Source of the DNA: Priapulus caudatus
Taxonomy: Eukaryota; Priapulida; Priapulimorpha; Priapulimorphida; Priapulidae
DNA length: 21,306 bases
NCBI RefSeq assembly: GCF_000485595.1
Contig: NW_014578213.1
Coordinates: 67,227 to 88,532 of the forward strand
Direction of reading: 5' to 3'
How positions within the stretch are numbered: position 1 is the first letter of the stretch; each line of letters opens with the position of its first letter. The notes below the pieces were generated by a model. The model saw nothing but the letters and a program-made list of their open reading frames with translations. It did no database searches and was not told the DNA's origin. Positions 15,976-21,306 of this stretch are shown in pieces. The translations under genes were made by a program, and so were the position numbers.

Positions 15976-16147
15976 GGCGTATCATCCCTCTCCAGGAAAG
16001 CTCGTCATTGGTTTTAGGGGCAAAGCTTCCACTTTTTCCCTCCTGGAGATGGCCACGTGGCTGGTCTTCGAAGGGGCGGCTCAGGAAATTCCTATCAAAG
16101 TATCTCCTTGTCATTTCGTAGAGTGCTCCGTCCTTCTTTGGGTTAGG
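15976..16147 (-). CDS. Upstream exon of unidentified gene, block copy 2
   Basis: Counterpart of 5981-6152, with the same acceptor (TATCTTTGCAG) and an intact frame (PNPKKDGALY, RRYFDRNFLSRPFEDQP, SFAPKTNDELSWRG). Three residue changes separate the copies. The peptide is unrecognised. Confidence 0.4.
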
Positions 16148-16157
16148 CTGCAAAGAT

Positions 16158-17257
16158 AATTGATTCGAAGTTTCCTGAATAGTTTTGCACACGGACCAGA
16201 AACAACAGAGTGGGTGGCAAATTGTAAACGTTAGTAAGTGATTTCAGAGGTCTTGAATAGATTGGAAGTTGCATAAATTGATTGTTAAATGAGCTCGTTA
16301 TGAGCTTGGTATTCTGTGAATTGATTTTAAATTTTAAATTTAAATTTCTCGAACAATATATAATTATTTGTATTTTTATTAATTAATTTGAAATGTTTTA
16401 CATTTATTTAAAATTGTGTATTTGAAATGTTTGAAAATGATTTCTGAAGAGGATGGCTCTCCATATGTATACGTGACCGCGTGCGTGAGTGCTTTGTGTG
16501 CATGTCACGCATTAGCATCATCGATTAAGAAACAGTCGGTATTATATCAAATTCTCACGGCGTTTGCTTTATTTTCGTTCGCTATTCGCACGATACATGC
16601 CACACCGCGCCTGACTGCCTGGTACACATGCGCACACATACATGCGCACGCACGCAGGCACGCACACACACATACATGCGCACACAGGCACACACACACA
16701 TACATGCGCACGCACGCAGGCACGCACACACACATACATGCGCACGCAATAATCACTCTAGCGTAACATGTCGCCAGAATACTCTTAATTATTATAGCGT
16801 ATCACATACAGTGACGTGATACTAATGATGCATTGCTCATGCCAACCTAACAAACTCCATCGTTAAAATAGAAATGATAATATAAAGATAATAGTAATAA
16901 TAAGATAATAGTTAAAATCCTCGATTCTCCCCGGCTCTCGGCTTATATAGTCAGGCACGACCGCGAACCACGCATGCGTCACGCATGCATCGTTTACACC
17001 ACCGCGACATTTGTAGTAGACATTATTTGATTACAGAGAGAAACGCGGACTTCCCAGCTAATTCGATTACATAGACACGAACCAGACTAGCTAATTCAGT
17101 TACATCGACACAGGCCCTCTTGCACGGGGATCACGAGCTAGCTAGTTCAGTTATACTAACACGAACAAGACTAGTTAATTCGATTACATCGACACATGCA
17201 CTCTTTCACGAGGATCACGTACCAGCTAGTCCAATTATATCGACACGAACAAGACTA
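16158..17257. repeat. 1.1-kb repeat unit, first copy (inside block copy 2)
   Basis: It matches 18423-19509 in direct orientation, about 2.26 kb apart. It runs from AATTGATTCGAAGTTTCC to CGACACGAACAAGACTA and contains AT-rich sequence, a CA-rich microsatellite, a GC-palindromic stretch (ACGCATGCGTCACGCATGC) and the first part of the 84-bp satellite. No coding exon was recognised; the long plus-strand frames arise from the microsatellite. Confidence 0.85.
16622..16748. repeat. CA-rich compound microsatellite, copy 2
   Basis: Units of ACATACATGCGCACGCACGC and GCACACACACA alternate, with a longer period of about 44 bases. It encodes the spurious His/Thr-rich frame in this place. The copy at 18903-18997 is shorter. 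Confidence 0.85.
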
Positions 17258-17345
17258 GTTAATTTAATTACATCGATACGTGCCTTGTTGATTATAGGGA
17301 AAACGCGGACACCTTAGCTAATTCAATTACATAGACATGGGCACT
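17045..17345. repeat. 84-bp-period satellite, copy 2 (longest array)
   Basis: Alternating short (about 32) and long (about 52) units carry the shared core CTAG.TAATTC.ATTACAT.GACAC. The long units include CACGAGGATCACG. About seven cores are visible, ending at the hairpin and palindrome at 17354-17383. Confidence 0.75.
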
Positions 17346-17353
17346 GTTTTCAC

Positions 17354-17383
17354 GACTCCGGTAGGGAGTCGCGGCACGTGCCG
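17354..17383. repeat. Hairpin and 12-bp palindrome, copy 2
   Basis: GACTCC (17354-17359) with GGAGTC (17365-17370), then CGGCACGTGCCG (17372-17383). Identical to copy 1 although surrounding bases differ. Confidence 0.6.
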
Positions 17384-17596
17384 ACCTAGTAGAGCTGGAA
17401 ACTGTAACTCGATTACTGTTAGAACGTCGACACATAGCATCGACACAGTACCCGTCGTAATTGAATTACTCCCATGGCAGTCGTAGCGCCGGGGGGATTT
17501 CTTTATATACAGCTATTGTCACAGATATAGGCTATAATTATAGATATACATAGGTACTGATTTTACACTACTTCATATTTACATTGCATTAACATC

Positions 17597-17815
17597 TGCT
17601 CAATCTTCTTCTTCTTCTTACTCCTCCTCTTTTTCTTCCTCCTGCTCCTCCTCTTCCTCCGTCTTCTCTTCTTTCTCGTCCTACTCGCCCCTTTCTCTTC
17701 CTCCTCCTCTTTTCCTCCTCTTTCTCCCCCCTCCTCATTCTTCTCCCCATCTTCCTCTTTCTTCTCCTTCTCCTCCCCATCCTTCTCCTCCCCATCCTCC
17801 TCCTCCTTCTCTGCC
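17597..17815. repeat. Pyrimidine tract, copy 2
   Basis: About 200 bases of C and T on the plus strand, like 6690-6890 but with different numbers of CTC and TTC units. The minus-strand Arg-rich frame here is a by-product. Confidence 0.75.
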
Positions 17816-17818
17816 TAC

Positions 17819-17970
17819 GAAGTCAGACCGAACGCTTCGATGATGTATTTTTGCAATTCCTCCCGAGAGAGGGCGCCGTCGGCGTCCAGGCGACGTAAGA
17901 AGTCGACGGGGTTGCGGCCGGACTTCGTCAGTTCGTTGTTCATGAGAGCGATCAGAGTGACGAGATGGTC
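17819..17970 (-). pseudogene. Duplicated, truncated EF-hand terminal exon
   Basis: It matches the 3' part of 6885-7139. The stop and the EF-hand are present, but the duplication ends at 17970, so the first part of the exon, its splice acceptor and the acidic linker are missing. A 6-base deletion changes the loop: RLDADGALSREE aligns with EADDDGALSREE, leaving Arg at position 1 in place of an acidic ligand. Calcium binding would be weakened. With no acceptor or upstream exon it is probably not expressed. Confidence 0.65.
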
Positions 17971-18422
17971 AACCTGACCACACGTCTTGTTACTCTGCCG
18001 CCATAACGGAGGTTCTCATGCCATAAGAATTAGTGTGCGTTCAGTTAGTGTAGCGTGTGGAACTGTCAACCGGGGAGCAGTCTAAAGTTATAGCCGGCCG
18101 AGCCACACGCGAAAAAGTGCTAAGCAAATGCTACGCTTATAGTGTCGTTGCGCCATCTATGGCACGCCATATGTACTAAACTCATGTACACTCATGTACA
18201 GTCATGTGAACAATAAACGGAAACTCCGTTATTACAGCAAAGAAAGAGCGCCTAGTAGCGAACAAAGAATTGGGAGCATTTCTAGCAAATGTCTAGGTAC
18301 CTGGAAACCCTCGTACAATGGGCAGAACTGCTCAATTCAGCGATTATACGGCTTCGGCGTATACCCAAAGGGTTGTAGTTGGTTGGTTCGGAAATTGAAG
18401 TGAATAGATTGCAAGTCCTATG
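17971..18422. other. Unique stretch between block copy 2 and the third repeat copy
   Basis: No gene recognised. It contains a small local repeat of CTCATGTACA and related nonamers at 18182-18207 and an AATAAA at about 18213. Confidence 0.4.
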
Positions 18423-19509
18423 AATTGATTCGAAGTTTCCTGAATAGTTTTGCACACGGACCAGAAACAACAGAGTGGGTGGCAAATTGTAAACGTTAGT
18501 AAGTGATTTCAGAGGTCTTGAATAGATTGGAAGTTGCATAAATTGATTGTTAAATGAGCTCGTTATGAGCTTGTTATTCTGTGAATTGATTTTAATTTTT
18601 GAATTTAAATTTCTCGAACAATATATAATTATTTTTATTTTTATTAATTAATTTGAAATGTTTTACATTGATTTAAAATTGTGTGTTTGAAATGTTTGAA
18701 AATGATTTCTGAAGAGGATGGCTCTCCATATGTATACGTGACCGCGTGCGTGAGTGCTTTGTGTGCATACATGCACGTCATCATCATCACGCATTAGCAT
18801 CATCGATTAAGAAACAGTCGGTATTATATCAAATTCTCACGGCGTTTGCTTTATTTTCGTTCGCTACTCGCACGATACATGCCACACAGCGCCTGACTGC
18901 CTGGTACACATGCGCACACATACATGCGCACGCACGCACGCAGGCACGCACACACACATGCGAACACAGGCACACATACACATACATGCGCACGCAATAA
19001 TCACTCTAGCGTAACATGTCGCCAGAATACTCTTAATTATTATAGCGTATCATTAACATACAGTGACGTGCTACCAATGATGCATTGCTCATGCCAACTT
19101 AACTAACTACATCGTTAAAATAGAAATGATAATATAAAGATAATAGTAATAATAAGATAATAGTTAAAATCCTCGATTCTCCCCGGCTCTCGGCTTATAT
19201 AGTCAGGCACGACCGCGAACCACGCATGCGTCACGCATGCGTCGTTTACACCACCGCGACATTTGTAGTAGACATTATTTGATTACAGAGAGAAACGCGG
19301 ACTTCCCAGCTAATTCGATTACATAGACACGAACAAGACTAGCTAATTCAGTTACATCGACACAGGCCCTCTTGCACGAGGATCACGTACTAGCTAGTCC
19401 AATTATATCGACACGAACAAGACTAGCTAATTCGATTACATTGACACATGCACTCTTTCACGAGGATCACGTACCAGCTAGTCCAATTATATCGACACGA
19501 ACAAGACTA
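18423..19509. repeat. 1.1-kb repeat unit, second copy
   Basis: Counterpart of 16158-17257. It differs by substitutions, a shorter CA microsatellite, an extra ATGCACGTCATC segment near 18772 and a satellite that includes the variant AGCTAATTCGATTACATTGA shared with block copy 1 (6250). It ends abruptly at 19509 inside a satellite unit and abuts the PWWP gene. Confidence 0.85.
19300..19509. repeat. 84-bp-period satellite, third array
   Basis: Same cores as at 17045 and 6245. The last 95 bases match block copy 1 (6245-6338) better than block copy 2 at the diagnostic bases (AGCTAATTCGATTACATTGA). The flanking hairpin and palindrome are missing here. Confidence 0.7.
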
Positions 19510-19596
19510 AAAAGTGGCACAAATGGTCAGCATTTTATCACCGGTACATCCGTGCTGGGAAAATTCAGTTAGAGAAAGTATTTCACAAGTACTCAC

Positions 19597-19732
19597 TTTC
19601 TTCCTTCCTGTTCTTGCTCTTGTCTGCTCCTTGTTCTGCCTGAGACCCCATCTTGCTGCCCCTTCTTGACCTGGTTATATCACCAGTACTGGTACCTGGC
19701 TTGGGAGTGCTACCATGGCCTGATTCTTCGGG
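19597..19732 (-). CDS. PWWP-domain gene, third visible exon (charged linker)
   Basis: A canonical donor GTGAGT follows 19597 and an acceptor TATTGTTGATTGCAG precedes 19732. The frame CATGGTAGCACT... gives a polar stretch with STPKPGTSTGDITRSRRGSK and ends ADKSKNRKEE, the kind of charged linker that follows PWWP domains in chromatin proteins. With the donor proposed for the previous exon (phase 1) the frame fits only if the acceptor 13 bases further in (AAGAATCAG, exon from 19719) is used. The exact start is therefore uncertain. Only satellite sequence lies downstream, so the rest of the gene is missing or far away. Confidence 0.4.
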
Positions 19733-19833
19733 CTGCAATCAACAATACGCATATATCCGTGCTGGGAGATAAACTATGATGCTTTATAAACGTGATATAT
19801 AAGTCACTGTCCCATATTTTAGACCGGTGATAC

Positions 19834-19978
19834 ATGCCTGTTGTGCCGCTTGGTAGGCCTTTTTGAGTGCAGACTTGGCCGACTTAGGCAACTTGGCAGG
19901 CAGTGGCCGGATTTCACCGACTGGCACCTGCCTGCGCTCCTTGAGATCCGGATAGTAGCACACCATTACAACATTTTT
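19834..19978 (-). CDS. PWWP-domain gene, exon with second half of the domain
   Basis: A strong acceptor (TGTATGTTTTCTTTTTCAG) precedes 19978. The exon starts in phase 0 and encodes NVVMVCYYPDLKERRQVPVG, EIRPLPAKLP and a basic helix (SAKSALKKAYQAAQQA). In PWWP domains the second half is a beta barrel strand pair followed by a helical bundle with just this kind of ALKKAY helix. PWWP domains bind DNA and methylated histone H3. A likely donor, GTATCACC, follows 19834. That donor region is repeated three more times in the upstream intron. Confidence 0.5.
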
Positions 19979-20110
19979 CTGAAAAAGAAAACATACACCA
20001 TTTGCCATCAGACGTCTTGACCATTTGTGACATCTTACCAAACCAGTCGGAAGTCACTAAGTCACTGTCCTATACTCTAAGTCACTAAGTCACTAAGTCG
20101 TAAGTGGCTG

Positions 20111-20568
20111 TAAGTCACTGTCCCATATTTTAGACCGGTGATACATGCCTGGAAGTCACTGCCCCATACTCTAGACCACTGATACATGGGCAGTTTTACA
20201 ATCAGGGTACAATTTTAGAAAAATGCACATATAGCTTTATAAATAAAATACAAGAAGAGACAGTGGCTCATTTGCTATGTATGAAGACGAAAATTCCACT
20301 TGGAGGCTTTAGCAGCGGTGATACACCGGTAGATACCGGTGATTCAGTAGTTCTACCTTCACTGTCCCATACTCTAGACCACTGATACATGGGCAGTTTT
20401 ACAATCAGGGTACAATTTTAGAAAAATGCACATATAGCTTTATAAATACAAGAAGAGACAGTGGCTCATTTGCTATGTATGAAGACGAAAATTCCACTTG
20501 GAGGCTTTAGCAGCGGTGATACACCGGTGATACACCGGTAGATACCGGTGATTCAGTAGTTCTACCTT
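20111..20568. repeat. Tandem duplications in the PWWP intron
   Basis: Two units of about 205 bases (20157-20359 and 20360-20568) are nearly identical, each from CACTG.CCCATACTCTAGACC to TCAGTAGTTCTACCTT. The second ends at the splice donor of the upstream PWWP exon and the first keeps a copy of that donor. In addition the bases around the donor of the downstream exon (ATTTTAGACCGGTGATACATG, 19816-19836) recur at 20128-20148 and, in variant form, at the head of both units. Confidence 0.8.
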
Positions 20569-20679
20569 CTGTTCTAGGATTTTGGCTGGCCATCTGGGAA
20601 AGCGAGGATATGGTGCCAAACATAACGTCTCCATGTTGGTTCGTTTTGAATGTTCTCGCTCAATCTTGTCTCTGTTCAA
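20566..20679 (-). pseudogene. PWWP-domain gene, exon with the PWWP motif
   Basis: The minus strand encodes LAPYPRFPRWPAKILEQK and ends at a GTAGAA donor in phase 0. That joins directly to the next exon (from 19978) as QKKNVVMVCYY. The FPRWPAKI signature is a PWWP variant. A Gly-Asp-Val start typical of the domain (GDVM) lies just upstream in a neighbouring frame, one base off across a TTT run. So either the gene carries a frameshift or the run was miscounted. The exon's upstream limit is not clear; the open frame reaches 20679. Confidence 0.5.
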
Positions 20680-21006
20680 TCCTTAGGTGGTGCCTAAGCA
20701 ACGATTTGAATTTGATTGTGTCGTGCGCCGCCCTGGCGAGCAGATACAAATCCAAATCCTTGAAGATCGCCAGGGGGCGCGCCAGGGGCGATGTCCATTT
20801 TCGATTTGGAGGTTTGTGGAACTGAGCAATCTCCTATATTTTGCTTGGTTTCTGTGGTTTTTCGGGTTCTTGGGAAATATCTTTGAAATGAAGCGCAGGA
20901 ACAAGGTGGCGCTGCGTCTAAACTGCCTCGTCCGCCTCGCGCATTTGTAAGTCATGTAGAGCAGTCGGGACCAACCTAGCCCTGAATTAGGGATGACAGA
21001 CCAAAT
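20680..21006. other. Stretch without a supported gene
   Basis: Frames on both strands (20683-20955) are open but show no domain. The minus frame near 20790-20700 (DLYLLARAAHDTIKFKSLL) could be a further exon upstream of the PWWP motif, but no convincing splice sites were found. Confidence 0.3.
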
Positions 21007-21306
21007 TTATTTAGTCCAGTTGTGAAATAGTACGCCAAGCCGTCTGTGTCTGTCCAATCCAGCTTTAACGTCGTCTTGCCAATTGATGGGTACAGGCACG
21101 GGAGAATGTACTGCTACGGGTTCGGCATCTTGGTCCACAATTAGATGAGGCGCGGGGCCTTCCATCATCGGCAGTGGTTGGTGTTCGCACGTGTTGAATG
21201 TGCTAGATTTGTAACGATCAAGAAGGTATTGTCTCAGCTCCTCTCGATTGTCTTCAGTTGCTGGAAATATTAGACTCGATGGTGGTGGGGGCGGCAGCTG
21301 GCGTCG
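21007..21306 (-). pseudogene. Ty3/gypsy Pol fragment: start of the reverse transcriptase
   Basis: The frame enters from the right edge of the window and runs about 99 codons to TAA at 21007. It has a Pro-rich linker (LPPPPPSSLIFPA), a short helix (NREELRQYLLDRYKSS), FNTCEHQPLPMMEGPAPHL, and then VPVPINWQDDVKAGLDRHRR with LGV. These fit the region between protease and the first reverse transcriptase motifs of Ty3/gypsy Pol. After LGV the similarity is lost and a stop follows, before any catalytic motif. The piece is a truncated, non-functional copy. It need not belong to the integrase fragment at 8386-9085, which is 12 kb away. Confidence 0.75.

Larger units (their letters stand above)
13730..17970. 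repeat. Block copy 2 of the long direct duplication
   Basis: This is the longer copy. It matches copy 1 at 13730-16160 and about 17164-17970 and in addition holds 16161-17163, which copy 1 lacks. The middle 16158-17257 recurs as a third copy at 18423-19509. Differences from copy 1 are scattered substitutions, microindels and a few larger gaps (about 70 bases in the truncated LTR; 26 bases of the tRNA). That points to a duplication old enough to have diverged by a few percent. Confidence 0.85.

Noticed and set aside
16416-16819. Plus-strand His/Thr-rich ORFs and the minus-strand Cys-rich ORF
   Set aside because: They are translations of the CA-rich microsatellite; the third copy at 18903 changes their length and frame.
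17045-17345. CRISPR-like array
   Set aside because: Units are degenerate and alternate in length, spacers are themselves repeated, and the setting is an animal genome with no cas genes.
17589-17795. Arg/Lys-rich minus-strand ORF
   Set aside because: It is the pyrimidine tract read as GA-rich codons; it has no counterpart in copy 1.
3823-17970. The two block copies as giant LTRs of one 14-kb element
   Set aside because: No TG...CA ends, primer site or purine tract at the outer edges, and the interior holds unrelated gene exons and other elements.
20687-20950. Plus-strand ORF of 87 codons with a hydrophobic stretch
   Set aside because: No family resemblance. The opposite strand is open too, and the hydrophobic run comes from TTT/GTT-rich codons.

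Overview
The window reads as nuclear DNA of an animal, most likely an invertebrate. It carries LINE and Ty3/gypsy retrotransposon pieces, a eukaryote-type tRNA-His sequence, spliced exons with clean GT/AG borders and matching phases, animal-type domains (PWWP, EF-hand, a G2E3/HECT-associated module), minisatellites and microsatellites. Nothing looks prokaryotic. The species cannot be fixed from sequence alone. No complete gene is present; every coding piece is an exon, a fragment or a broken transposon ORF, nearly all on the minus strand.

Layout. 1-1270: AT-rich, with a CCAAT box and a small GGCGGGAA repeat cluster. 1272-3235 (minus): a CR1/L2-like reverse transcriptase fragment joined head to tail to an L1-like element holding ORF1 and the endonuclease but no reverse transcriptase. 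3823-7046: block copy 1. 6885-7139 (minus): last exon of an EF-hand gene. 8030-9085: an 83-bp repeat abutting a 5'-truncated Ty3/gypsy element (integrase end, polypurine tract, 189-bp LTR). 10140-11260: GC-rich island with a 60-87-bp minisatellite flanked by zinc-finger-like remnants; one stray unit lies at 11903. 12511-13307 (minus): two exons of a G2E3-like gene. 13730-17970: block copy 2, the longer copy. 18423-19509: a third copy of the middle 1.1 kb of the block. 19597-20650 (minus): three exons of a PWWP gene whose intron is full of short duplications. 21007-21306 (minus): N-terminal part of a Ty3/gypsy reverse transcriptase running off the window.

The most interesting signal is inside the duplicated block. 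On the minus strand it reads: LTR-like sequence with a CRE, a TATA box and a poly(A) signal; one base; then a primer-binding site that is not the usual short stretch but the complement of an entire tRNA-His(GTG), including a 3' CCA; then a gag-position ORF; then a truncated second LTR. It looks like a miniature, non-autonomous LTR retrotransposon that has copied its whole primer tRNA into its genome. Copy 1 holds the same structure with the T-arm half of the tRNA lost.

The block also carries a conserved two-exon gene fragment of unknown function, an 84-bp-period satellite with a perfect 12-bp palindrome, a 200-bp pyrimidine tract and the EF-hand terminal exon. The region appears to have grown by repeated segmental duplication and retrotransposition. 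Assignments rest on motifs read by eye; no search was run.
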